From: Hansfordia pulvinata
Taxonomy: Eukaryota > Ascomycota > Sordariomycetes > Xylariales
Assembly: GCA_006538405.1 (NCBI GenBank)
Contig: BJKQ01000011.1
Span: forward strand, 328,001 to 392,000
DNA: 64,000 bases
Direction: 5' to 3'
Part shown: in pieces, positions 13,486 to 23,124 of the stretch
Layout: each line of letters begins with the position of its first letter
Position numbering within the stretch: position 1 is the stretch's first letter
The notes under the pieces: generated by a model
What the model saw: only the letters and a program-made list of their open reading frames with translations
Told to the model about the DNA's origin: nothing
The model's database searches: none
Position numbers and translations under genes: made by a program

Positions 13486-14618
13486 TTATATACAAAAGCG
13501 AACCCCCGGCTGTACTAGCATTGCTCGATGTCCCCTTGCATCGCCTCCTCCCTCTCCCCCCCCCCCCCCTCCCACCACCCGTCTCGGCCCTCTCAGCCCC
13601 GATCCCACGGCACGGGCCCAACGTCGCCGTTCATGCGCCACTGCGTGACCCCTCCTCGCCCTTCCCGCGGGGCCGGGCAGGATCTCGCGCAGGAAGGCGT
13701 TGATGTCGCGGCCCTCGGCGCGGGCCCGCTCCCACTGGCGCGGGTACCCCAGCGAGACCTCCTCGAAGCGGACGCCGTCGACCCAGTCGGTCCGGCGCAG
13801 GTGCAGGTGGCCCGAGACGACGGCGGCCGCGCGGAAGCGCGCGTGCCACCCTTCCGTCCGGGAGGTCCCGCACCAGAGCCGGAACCGCGGCACCGCCGGC
13901 AGCTCCACCAGCCGCTCCAGCAGCGGCCAGTGGTTGGCGATGACGAGCGGCAGCCCCCCGGCGGGTCCTGACGGGCCGCCGCCGCCGCCGCCGCCGCCGC
14001 CACCTCGAGCCGCGCCTCGAACCGCGCCGTCAGCGCCTCGCACCACGCGTCCCGCGTCGGGTGCGGGTCCGGGTGCAGGAGCACCTCGTCCGTCGCGCAG
14101 ATGCCCTGCTCCTCGGCCCAGGCCAGGGCGCCCTCGCGCGTCACGTGCGCCGGGCGGAAGCTGTAGTCGTAGAGGGTGAAGATGGGGCACACGAGCGCCT
14201 TGGCCACGCCGCCACCACTGCCGCCGCCGCCGCCCTGGCCGTCGTCGCCGCAGTCCCACGTGACAAAGTCGTCCTCGGGGGTCAGCACGCCGTACTCGCG
14301 GGCGACGGCGACGCACTCTAGGTACTTGGCCTCGCCGCGGGGCGGCGGGGCGGGCCTCGGGTGGTCGTCGTCGTAGACGGCGGCCTGCGGGGCGTGGGAT
14401 TCCATGGTGTAGAGCTCGTGGTTCCCCGGACACCACCAGACGGTGCGGAAGTGCGAGGTGGCCCAGGTGAAGGCGGCGCGCAGGTGATCGGGCGACTCGC
14501 CCATGTCGCCGGCAAGTATCAGCCCGTCATCTTGATGCGTGTTGTGCAGCGCCGACAAGGCTTCGAGGTTGAGTTTGTGCCCGAGATGCAGGTCTGCGAT
14601 GGCGTACAGCTTGCCCAT
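13486..14618 (-). CDS. Calcineurin-like metallophosphatase, reading frame shifted at a G run
   Basis: This is a metallophosphoesterase of the calcineurin-like superfamily; its substrate cannot be inferred. The chosen start (14618) gives MGKLYAIADLHLGHK. The metal-binding blocks appear in order: DLHLGH near residue 9, GDMGE near residue 37, GNHE near residue 65, and VVSGHLH toward the C terminus. The first three blocks and the last lie in different frames. The upstream frame runs into a poly-Ala stretch encoded by GCG/GCC repeats near 13980-14010, and the downstream frame carries the conserved text from IANHWPLL onward. The switch maps to a run of six C on the plus strand at 13954-13959, where one extra base would rejoin the frames. 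A spliced alternative would need an intron of about 36 nt, which is too short. The last 50 or so residues are Gly/Arg-rich and their extent is uncertain. This is either a sequence error or a real frameshift. Confidence 0.75.
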
Positions 14619-15511
14619 CTTGCCTGGCTCTGCCCCCCCCCGCTGATGATGATGCCTGCCTGCTGTTGTTCTGATACCGCGGAGAGAATTCTTCTCTTCC
14701 ATGCGATGTGGCTGAATTTGGGTGTGAATTTGATGCGAGCTCGGAAGTATGTGTTGGCGGAGGTGGGATGGTTTGTTTGCAACAAGTAGAGCGAGCTGCC
14801 TGGTGATAGCCTACTAGAATGACGTCGTAACACAGGGGGATTACAAGAGCAAACGCATTTGGTTGGAAGCTGATTCGTCTACCAAAGGCCCAGCAACATG
14901 GACGCTGCAGTGCAAGGCAGGCACACGCAGGCTACCGGTCGCAACTTCCCAGGGCTACTTTCATCTGCTTAACACGGGAACAACCAGATGCAAACGAGAC
15001 CAGACGGGCGGCCGGCATGCTCTCCCAAGCCATGACGGAGCGGACCCGCGAGCCTCCACCCCGCGGCGGGTCTTCCCTCACCACCAGAGCCGCTGCCGAG
15101 TGCCCCGAACAGCCACGTGACCGAGCTGCTTCAATTCGTAGCGCGTCGTTTCGGGACTCGCAGATCGGCCCAGCTGCCGCCCCTACGTAGCTGGGCAGAT
15201 GGGCGTCGATGGAGGAACAACGTCAAGCAAAAAAAAAAAAAGACAAAGGAATCAGATCAAATCAAGTCAATAGAGGTCAGAAGCCTCAAGAGTCGTCTTA
15301 TCATTTTGATGGGCGGCATGGCTGGTCGCGGAATCGGCCGAGTGGACACGCTCGTGTCCGCACGATGTTCATGCCTTAATTCCAACCCTCCCTGCAATTT
15401 AACTGTACATTCTCCTTCCTAGAGCTCAATCCTCTCTCTTGGCCAGCCCCTACAGGCACTAGTCTGGGCAGACAGACCATCAACCCGCCTCTGCCCCTCA
15501 CTTTTGACAGC
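14619..15511. other. Intergenic region upstream of the metallophosphatase
   Basis: About 0.9 kb separates the 3' end of SUB2 from the start of the phosphatase gene, both on the minus strand. It should hold the SUB2 3' UTR and the phosphatase promoter. No gene is seen. A short poly-A stretch lies near 15229-15240. Confidence 0.6.
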
Positions 15512-17848
15512 TTACGCAGCCATGTAGGTGCTGGCGTCAATGCCGTCCGCAGGGAATTCACTGTTCTTCAGTTAGCTATGCTGTTTCTCTTGCAGGTTTG
15601 TGGATATAACTCACGGAAGAGCGACCTCGAAGCGCTTCTCAATGGCCTTGAGCACCTCTTGGTCCGCGTCAGAGCTGACAAACGAGATGGCCAAACCCTT
15701 GGTACCGAAGCGACCGGCACGACCAACACGGTGAAGGTACGAGTCGGCATCGGCCGGCAGGTCGTAGTTGATCGCTAGGTTGATACGCTCAATGTCGATA
15801 CCACGGCCGAAGACGTCGGTGGCAACGCAGATACGCTTGTTGAAGTCCTTGAACTCCTTGTAGCGTTTGATACTACACGAATCCATGTTAGTCACCTCCA
15901 AAAGCCACTGCATTGGATGTGAGTACTTACCGCTCCTCCTGGCTGACACCGGAGTGAACGGCGATCGAGGGGAAGTTGCACTCGCGCAGGAGCTTGTCGA
16001 GCTCGGTGGCACGCGTCGTGCTCTTGACAAAGATGATGACCTGGTTGAACTGAAGATCGTCAAGCAGCTCGTTGAGCTTGCGGTTCTTCTCCTTCTCTTC
16101 CAGCTTGATGTAGTACTGCTGCAGACCGTGGAGCGTCAACTTGGTGTCCTCGTCGACGAAATGCTCCGTCGGGTTCTGCATAAATTTCCGGCACACAGGC
16201 TTGATCTCGTCCGAAAGCGTGGCGCTGAACATCATCACCTGCTTCTGCTGGGGGGTGCTGCGGAAGATCTCCTGCACGTCACGGCGCATGTCTGGTCCGA
16301 GGGGTCAGCGAGCTGCGTTAGGTACTGAGCGCAGGGACGACCTACCCATGGTGTCCAGCATCTTGTCGCACTCGTCGAGGACGAAGATGCGAACGCTGCC
16401 CAGGCGCAGGTGCTTGTCCCGAATGAGGGCGTTGAGGCGACCCGGGGTTCCAACAATGATGTGCGGGTGTGTGTCCTTGTTCTTGAGGGTCTCGGCGTCC
16501 TTGACGATGGGAGTACCACCGTAGAAGACACCCGTCTTGATGTCGGGCATGTACTTGCTGAAGCGGTTGTACTCGTTCTTGATCTGGAAGGCCAGTTCAC
16601 GAGTGTGGCACATAACCAGGACGGAGCACTCGCCAGCGACGGGCTCGACCTGCTGGAGGGTGGTCAGGACAAAGACTGCAGTCTTACCCAGACCCGACTT
16701 GGCTTGGCAAATAATGTCACCACCGAGAAGGGCTTGGGGAATGCAGTTTTGCTGAACTAGATGTGGGGAGCCGCATGTTAGAGATGATTCTTTCTGAGGT
16801 GTTTCGACGGACGTGAACGGAAGTGAGAGTGGTCCAAAGTCCGTCCGGTCTTCGCATCGCATCGCATCGCATCGCAGGTTGTTGTATCGCATCGTGATAA
16901 ATCGCAAAATCGCCCCGAAGTGAATGATCCGCCGAAACTCTTGGCCTGAGAAGACCACAACCACTCCACGCCTTGACTGACTGCCATATCCAAATGGCCC
17001 GTCAAGTGAAAGACATCACAGGGCTCGGAACAAATCGATGGCAGGGGCGCCAAGTGTAATCGTTCGTCGTAGCTCGCCATGGTGGAGGGTCGATTGTAGC
17101 CAAATGACAAGCCTGACCTCGAACGCGCGTTCAAAGTGAAGCTGCTGCTCTAGAAACCACCAGGCCCACCAAGAGACTGTGCGTCTTGAATCGTTGATGG
17201 GATAGCCCATCATGACCGCCAAACAGAATTGCAGACCCCGAAGTCTGAACTGCCGCTGCATGACAAGGCCCGACCGAACCTCCTGAGCCATTATGCGAAA
17301 TATTTCTGGGGGTTTGGGACTGTGGAGAGGATCGGCCAAAAGCTCTGCCATTCATGCTCTGGGCAAGCACTCTGGAGTGCTTTGTTCCAGCAGCAACGCT
17401 GCGGCCTCTTTTCAATTGGATCTTGCCAATCCTCGTTCATTCTTCTCGACCGAAATGCCGTGTAAAACTTTGCGATATGCGTTTTTGCGAGATTGCGTTG
17501 ATTGCGAGACCAGACAGACGTGGAGAGGCCAGAAGGTGGACCGGATAGGGAGCTGGCGGTGCAGCAGGGGCTGGGCTGGAGTGGCACGGGTGCACGTAAG
17601 ATGGCATTTCATGACTAACCCTCGGAAGGATGTTCGAAACCGCAGTCGGCAATGGCGCGCAAAAGCTCGGGCTTGAGCAGGAAGTCGCGGAAGCCGGTCG
17701 AGTGAATGCCGACGTAGGAACCCTTCTTGTCGACATTGTTGCCAGCGGCGGCGGCGTCAGCCTTCTTGCCGTTGGACGCGGCCGCAGACTCGTTGGTGGT
17801 CTGCAGCTCGTCGTCCGAGTAGTCGATCAGATCCTCTTCGGCAGACAT
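15512..17848 (-). CDS. SUB2: DEAD-box ATP-dependent RNA helicase SUB2 (UAP56), mRNA splicing and export
   Basis: SUB2 is the TREX-complex helicase that acts in spliceosome assembly and couples transcription to mRNA export in the nucleus. Five exons join cleanly into 435 residues, normal for the family: 17620-17848, 16346-16756, 15931-16291, 15615-15872 and 15512-15560. Helicase motifs in order are the Q-motif region ([12 protein letters not shown]), motif I AKSGLGKT, Ia HTRELAFQ, Ib TPGRL, motif II DECD (the Asp-Glu-Cys-Asp typical of SUB2 rather than DEAD), [20 protein letters not shown] and [10 protein letters not shown]. The protein ends in STYMAA. Introns 2-5 are 54-58 nt, but intron 1 (16757-17619) is 863 nt, far above the local norm, and carries clustered TCGCA/TGCGA motifs. 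The gene is divergent from the Rpr2-type gene. Identification is firm; the splice sites are inferred from frame and motif continuity. Confidence 0.95.
16851..16912 (-). repeat. GCATC/TCGCA repeat cluster inside SUB2 intron 1
   Basis: On the plus strand five overlapping TCGCA units (GCATC repeats) are followed by GTATCGCATCG and ATCGCAAAATCGC. The cluster lies near the 3' end of the intron on the coding strand and is complementary in short blocks to the cluster at 17468-17510. Confidence 0.8.
17468..17510 (-). repeat. TGCGA repeat cluster inside SUB2 intron 1
   Basis: Several TGCG(A) units in 43 nt lie near the 5' end of the intron on the coding strand. TTTGCGAT at 17469-17476 is the exact reverse complement of ATCGCAAA at 16901-16908, so the two clusters could pair in the pre-mRNA. 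Confidence 0.75.
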
Positions 17849-18770
17849 GTTGGCGGTGGTGATAGGGTGGTCGTGGGTCGAGAGCCTGGTGTGATGAGTG
17901 GAAAGCAGATGATGGCGCCGACGATGTAGTGGAGGTCGATGAAGAGAGACGGGAGGTGATGGGCAGGAGGTGAGAACGGATGGCAGTAAGGGAGTATGGG
18001 AGGCGGGCTGCTGGTCGTACTGTACCTAAGCTGGAGGGAGGAGGGCGAGACGGGAGCTGGGGGGTCTGTCTTGACGGGGCGACTGGGGCGCGTACCTTCC
18101 GAGCCACTGAACGGCGCCCAAGCACCAGCGGAAGCACGGAAGCACGCTAAGGCCGGTACGTACCTCGAGCAGGCTGTGGAAGCCAAGGGAAGAGCGTTCT
18201 GGGACGCAAGGAGTGGGTCACCTTGTACATGGCCGGAACCAGATTCAGGACAGGGGTGTGCAGCAAAGAGAGGAAGCTGTTGCGCTTGGCCAATGTATCT
18301 GCCTCGAACCGATCAGGTACCCGTACTGTGTCACCGCGCCGCACCCCCAAACTGCCAGCGCTCGAGTGAGCGCGTTGTGAGACGACTTGCTGGTGAATGT
18401 TTCTCCTCTGTACCCCATCAGTGGTTGCCGCCGCAACACATGCGGTACTTGCTTCCACGAAGTACCGTGCCGGTACCCGAGGACTGACAGCAGATCCAGT
18501 CGCACTGGACTGCACCGCACCGCATCGCATTGTATCGCAATCACATCTGTCGCATCGCGTTTTCGTCCACCTCTTGCGCTCCCAATCCAAGGTTTTTTCC
18601 CGCCTGTCCCCGCCTGATCTGAGCCGCGGTCCACCTCCCGTCACATGGGTCGCGGCCCGACGCATCAGCCACACCAGTAGGCGTTGAGATCTGTTCCTCG
18701 TTGGCACGGATAACTCCCTCGCGCAGCCTTGCCCAACCCTTGCCTCAGCCAAGCAGCACATTGGCCCGCC
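17849..18770. promoter_or_regulatory. Divergent promoter region between SUB2 and the Rpr2-type gene
   Basis: The two genes point away from each other, so this 0.9-kb interval must hold both promoters. On the plus strand near 18519-18560 it carries ACCGCATCGCAT, GTATCGCAA and GTCGCATCGCG, which resemble the GCATCGCATC cluster in SUB2 intron 1. No gene is seen. Confidence 0.5.
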
Positions 18771-19361
18771 ATGGCCAAGGGCAAGACCGGCAGCGTGGCG
18801 AACCGCCCTATCTACTCCCGCATCTCCTACCTCTACCAGGCCGCCGCCTACCTGGCCACTGCGTCGGGCGGAGGTGCGCCGGGGGGCGACAACACCGGCG
18901 GTCAAGGTGAAGGCCACAGCGGCAGCGGCAACGGCAGCGGCCAGCGAGAGGCTTCGGGCGCCGCCGCCGCCTCGCCCGCCGAGGCGCAGGTCTCGGCCTC
19001 GCGCCGCCTGCTCGCCGACATGCGCGCCACCTCGCTCAAGGCCCAGATCCGCATGTCGCCCGCCGTCAAGCGCTCCGTCTGCAAGTTCTGCGACACCCTG
19101 CTGATCGAGGGCGAGACCTGCTCCTCCGCCGTCGAGAACCCCAGCCGCGGCGCCCGCAAGCCCCACGCCGACGTCCTCGTCGTCACTTGCCGCACCTGCT
19201 CCGGCGTCCGCCGCTTTCCCATCCACGGCCCGCGCCAGCCGCGCCGCTCCGTCAGGGCTGCTGCGGCCGCTGCTCGCCAGTCGGAGAAGGGCCGTGGCGA
19301 GCGCGGAGACGACGGCACATCGATGGCTGCTGACCCGGACGTTGCCATGGTTGGTGGTTGA
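18771..19361 (+). CDS. RPR2: RNase P/MRP subunit, Rpr2/Rpp21/Snm1 family
   Basis: Proteins of this family are zinc-binding subunits of nuclear RNase P or RNase MRP, which process pre-tRNA and pre-rRNA. The single-exon frame encodes 196 residues starting MAKGKTGSVANRP. The N-terminal helix (YSRISYLYQAAAYLA) is typical of the family. A Gly/Ser/Ala-rich insert of about 50 residues follows, then a helix ending in MSPAVKRSV. The zinc ribbon uses CKFC near residue 104 and CRTC near residue 144. The tail is basic and Ala-rich. The ATG at 18771 is preferred over an upstream in-frame codon because the family start motif begins there. The family call is confident; whether it is the RNase P member Rpr2 or the MRP member Snm1 is less sure. 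Confidence 0.85.
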   Translation: MAKGKTGSVANRPIYSRISYLYQAAAYLATASGGGAPGGDNTGGQGEGHSGSGNGSGQREASGAAAASPAEAQVSASRRLLADMRATSLKAQIRMSPAVKRSVCKFCDTLLIEGETCSSAVENPSRGARKPHADVLVVTCRTCSGVRRFPIHGPRQPRRSVRAAAAAARQSEKGRGERGDDGTSMAADPDVAMVGG

Positions 19362-20408
19362 AGCTGTTGGGGCTGCCAGAGATCAAACAAAAATTGTCGT
19401 CGAAACGCGCCTTTGGTAGAAAGTGGTATGACGCTTTCGGGCCGCTGAGTATAGCAGCCCTGCCAGCTCATCACCACAGAATCCTGATCGCATGGGGCAA
19501 TAGTCCGACTGGCGTACAACAGGAGCCTTCCTCAGAACGAAGCTCTGCCGCGTCAGACGATCGTGTCCTCCACTATGCCGTTGATACCACCGCAACAGGC
19601 ATGGGCACGGCCCAGTGGCAGGACGACTGAGAAGCGCCACCCGGTTTACCGAAGCGAAAGGCCCGGCGTGCCTACTCCAGCTCTCATGGAAGCAGCTCCT
19701 CACGCCACGGGAAGCCGGCAAATGCTTCAGGACTTGTCCCGACAATTATTCTTCGGGAGCGTCTACACCACTCGAGCTGGTTTAAGTACGACATATCTGG
19801 GGACGGCGTCGTCCTGGGTCGCATGAGTCCTCAGGACACAGCAAGCTCAGTAACAAACAACCCTGGACTCTGACGGCGGACAGAGAGAATATACAATCTC
19901 AGCTACGAGGCTTTAAATTTTGCAGACAAACATTGAACATGTCTCAACATCGTCCTCTGGGCTCACTTATCGTGATTCGCGAAACGTACTTGATCACTGC
20001 CGCAACGAACAGTATTCCACAGGCACGTTTGCGCTTCAAGTGATACATTCGCAACTCCCTGCTTCGTAGCTCGGGTTACAGGCAAGTAGCAACACACGGG
20101 AAAAATGCCAACCAACGGAGCACGCGGTATTCGTAACAAATGAGATGTTGAACTTGCATTCGCAGGATATCTTTCACAAGCCCTCTATGCTCGGGACGAC
20201 CTCTTTGGGGTCCTGCTTCGTTCCCAGTCCTCGCTCGCTCCCCGCCTCGCTGTATGTACAAAGACTCTTTACACTCGGGCCGTCATGCCCGGCCCGCGAT
20301 CCGTGTTGCCTGTCTCTTCTTCCTCCGCTCACCAGGCGCAATGTCGACCCTGCCGCCGCGTCTCTCGCTCGTACCCTTGTTTTTCATTTGACTCCTCCTT
20401 TAGTGCTC
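19362..20408. other. Convergent intergenic region, no gene seen
   Basis: This interval lies between two genes that converge, so it should hold two 3' UTRs. I see no supported reading frame and no TACGAGTA-type palindromes. Confidence 0.6.
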
Positions 20409-21271
20409 TTACGCCGGGGCGCTCTTGCCCTCGGCCTCGAGCTCGCGCTCGGCCTGCTGGTAGTACTTGGCCGTGTCGACGCCGTGCTGGTTGTGGTTGA
20501 CAAAGTTGAACCACGGCAGGGCGGCGGTGAAGAGGGCCGAGTAGCGCGACTGGCGGGCGGCGACACCCTGCATGTGCGGCGTCAGGCGGCTCTCGCCGTA
20601 CAGGGGCTCGCCGGCCTTGACCTTGGCTACCATCTCGCGCATGTCCATGTTGATCTCGCGGGCGTTCTCCGACATGCCGTAGAATCGCACTGTGGGCGGG
20701 AAGGTAATCGTGTCAGTTTGCCATACACGTAGTCCAGAGGAGGGGACAGGAGCCGCATCTGGGACGGGACGGGTGCTGAGGTGGGAGGGGGGGGGGAGCA
20801 GGGACCTACGGGCAGAGCGCTGGTAGAAGTACAGGAAGCCGCCGATGACACCGATGGCGCCCGCGAGGCGCATGGCCTTGGCGAAGCCTCCCTTGCCGAC
20901 CTGGGACGGAGCGAACCTTTCCATGGCGTAGAGAGAGCCGGGACCGGCGGCGGCGGCTACGGCGCCATGAACGTAGTCGGAGGTTCGCGCATATCCGACG
21001 ACTCTCTTGAAGTGCCTGCAGTTATGGGGCGGTGTCAGTAGTTGGGTAGTCGGCGGGGGATGGGTGCTGCTTCGTCAGGCGCGGCGCCGCGGCTGGATAC
21101 CGCTCGGGAACGTACGGGTCGTTGTCGATGAGCTATGTATCAGGGAAACGTCAGTTAGTACGGCGGCCAGTCGTGGGTTGGAGGGGGTTCCGGCTGGGCA
21201 GCGCGACTTACGGGGTAGTCGGTCTTGACGACCTTGCTGGGGATGTAGGTCTGCTGCTGAGGGTTGGCCAT
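20409..21271 (-). CDS. NADH:ubiquinone oxidoreductase (complex I) 21-kDa-type subunit
   Basis: This is a supernumerary subunit of mitochondrial complex I, inner-membrane associated, matching the fungal 21-kDa subunit family (N-terminal plus C-terminal domains). Four exons give 187 residues: 21212-21271 (20 codons), 21116-21132 (only 17 nt), 20810-21015 and 20409-20689. The joined protein reads MANPQQQTYIPSKVV at the start, then DNDPHFKRVVGYARTSDY, a membrane segment (AGAIGVIGGFLYFY), then MSENAREINMDMREMV and a conserved WFNFVNHNQHGVDTAKYY block near the C terminus. There is no cleavable presequence. Introns are 79, 100 and 120 nt. The microexon is supported because only its inclusion joins KTDYP to LIDNDP and keeps the frame. 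It is divergent from the CSM3-like gene 563 bp away. Confidence 0.88.
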
Positions 21272-21834
21272 GGCTGCGGTAGGCAATTGAACAAGCCAAC
21301 AACAGCTGTGTACGAGGGCGAGATCGCAGGTCGTTCAATTGGGGTCGGTCGGTCGCGCGGGCAGGTGGACGATCGAATCGCTTGCCGGGGCGGATGAAGC
21401 TCGAAATCGCGAAGTTGGCATACAAGCAATGGGCCACTCAGAGTGGAGATGATGTATGCGGCTATTTCTCGGATGAAGAGGTACGTATCCTTTAGTAGAG
21501 GACAGTACGACAATACAGTACATACCTCCATTCTGAACTGTCTCAGTTTACCCAAGGGTGCCAAGGGTAGCAATTCAGTATTTGCATAAAACCTCTTAAG
21601 TGAAATACTGGACACAGCATGCGCTACCGAGCTGCCACTTTACCCGCCCGACGCGTCCTCAGCACCCCTCGACGCGTCGATCAGCGTCACACCCACCGAA
21701 AACGGTCTTCATTATCAATCACATGTTCACCTCAACGACGCGAGGCCAGCACTCGATAACCGCTCTCAGATCAGCCAGCTAAGCTTTGAAAGAAAACCGC
21801 GACCCCGATTCACACAGCACCGTCGACGCCCGAA
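21272..21834. promoter_or_regulatory. Divergent promoter region, complex I subunit and CSM3-like gene
   Basis: This 563-bp gap between two outward-facing genes must contain both promoters. It has no recognisable gene. No TATA box stands out. Confidence 0.5.
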
Positions 21835-23124
21835 ATGGCATCACGCTCGGCGGACCGCCCGCCGCCAGAGGCGCCCCTGGACGACCTCGACAACTACGAC
21901 GTCGACGACGACCCCTTAGCAGGCTTTGACAATGACACGGCTGCAGGCCAGGATGGAGGGAATGCATCGAGGAAGAGAAAGGAAGCGGCAGACCTGGGAA
22001 TCGACGAGGAGATCGCCGTCAAGAAGAAGGCCCGGGCCCCAGCCGTCAAGCTCGACGAGTCCAGGCTCCTTTCAGAGAAGGGAATTCCCAGGCTGCGCAG
22101 GAAAGCCCAGGACCTCAAGTTCAAGGGCAAGGGTCATGAGGTTCGTGCTGTTCTCCCTCAGCCCTGCGCCGCCAACCTCCCCCCCCCTCTCCTCGAACGT
22201 CTTGGTCAATTCCGACTAACCCCGTTCCCCTTCCCCTCCTCTTCCCAGTTCTCCGACGCCGCCCGCCTGCTCTCCTTCTACCAGCTGTGGTTGGACGACC
22301 TGTTCCCCAAGGCCAAGTTCCTCGACGCCCTCAACATGGTGGAGAAGACGGGCCACAAGAAGTACATGCGCATCAAGCGCCTCGAGTGGATAGACGAGGG
22401 CAAGCCGCGGCTCGCCGCGGGTGGCGAAGACGACTACAATGCCGGCGGCGGCGGCGGCGACGGTGGGGAGGAGGATGCCCGCGACCCGGCCAGCTTCCCG
22501 GCGCGCGTGGCGCCCATATTCGCGACAAACAGCGGCGGCGGCAGACCGCGAACGCCCCCCGGCGCGGACGACCTGTTCGGCGACGATGATCCCTACGGCG
22601 CCACGCCCAGGGCCTCTCGGGCGGGCGCGGGCGCGGGCGCGGGCGGCGGCGGAGGCGAGCCGGACGAGGACGACCTCGACGCCCTCATGGCCGAGGACGA
22701 AGCGCAGCGCAGCGCGCAGACGCAGGCACGACCTTTGGCTGCTGCTGCTGCCGCTGCCGCACAGCCTTACAAGTCCATGTTCGGGAACGGGCGGCCCGCG
22801 GCGCCCCGTGGCGGCGGCGGCGGCGGAGGCGAGCCGGACGAAGACGACGACCTGGACGCGCTCATGGCCGAGGCCGAGGCGCACCACACCGCTCCGCTGC
22901 CGTCGAGGTCCGCCGCCGCCGCCGCCGCGGTCGGGCAACGGCCGCCGCCGACGGCGCCGAGGGTAGGCGACGATGACGATGGGGAGGACGACCTGGACGC
23001 CCTGATGGCCGAGGCGGAGGCGAGCGGCCCCGCGCCGCAGAGGGAGAAGCCGGCGCCGGCGCCGGAGGACCAGGACAACGCGGACGACGAGGAGGCCATG
23101 GCCGAGATGGAGGGGCTTTTCTAG
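21835..23124 (+). CDS. CSM3: Replication fork protection protein, Csm3/Swi3/TIPIN family
   Basis: Csm3/Swi3 partners Tof1/Swi1 (Timeless) at replication forks, supporting checkpoint signalling and sister-chromatid cohesion. The Swi3 core is recognised by LDESRLLSEKGIPRL, a basic KAQDLKFKGKGHE stretch, then FSDAARLLSFYQLWLDDLFPKAKFLDAL and MRIKRLEWI. Exons are 21835-22140 and 22249-23124. The intron (22141-22248, 108 nt) has GT..AG ends and a GACTAAC branch site, but it is a multiple of three and free of stops, so an unspliced message would still be readable. The spliced protein is 393 residues. The C-terminal half is disordered, Gly/Ala/Asp-rich, and holds three copies of a DLDALMAE motif (coded near 22672, 22850 and 22988) plus a shorter variant at the end. 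The motif repeats may be protein-binding sites, by analogy with the RPA-binding tail of TIPIN; this is inference. Confidence 0.88.
   Translation: MASRSADRPPPEAPLDDLDNYDVDDDPLAGFDNDTAAGQDGGNASRKRKEAADLGIDEEIAVKKKARAPAVKLDESRLLSEKGIPRLRRKAQDLKFKGKGHEVRAVLPQPCAANLPPPLLERLGQFRLTPFPFPSSSQFSDAARLLSFYQLWLDDLFPKAKFLDALNMVEKTGHKKYMRIKRLEWIDEGKPRLAAGGEDDYNAGGGGGDGGEEDARDPASFPARVAPIFATNSGGGRPRTPPGADDLFGDDDPYGATPRASRAGAGAGAGGGGGEPDEDDLDALMAEDEAQRSAQTQARPLAAAAAAAAQPYKSMFGNGRPAAPRGGGGGGGEPDEDDDLDALMAEAEAHHTAPLPSRSAAAAAAVGQRPPPTAPRVGDDDDGEDDLDALMAEAEASGPAPQREKPAPAPEDQDNADDEEAMAEMEGLF

Noticed and set aside
13975..14012. Short intron to explain the phosphatase frame change
   Set aside because: GT..AG ends can be found, but the segment is only about 36 nt, is pure GCC repeat and has no branch site; the homopolymer shift is simpler.
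17131..17415. Separate gene inside SUB2 intron 1
   Set aside because: The open frames there are short, without domains, and consistent with chance in an 863-nt intron.
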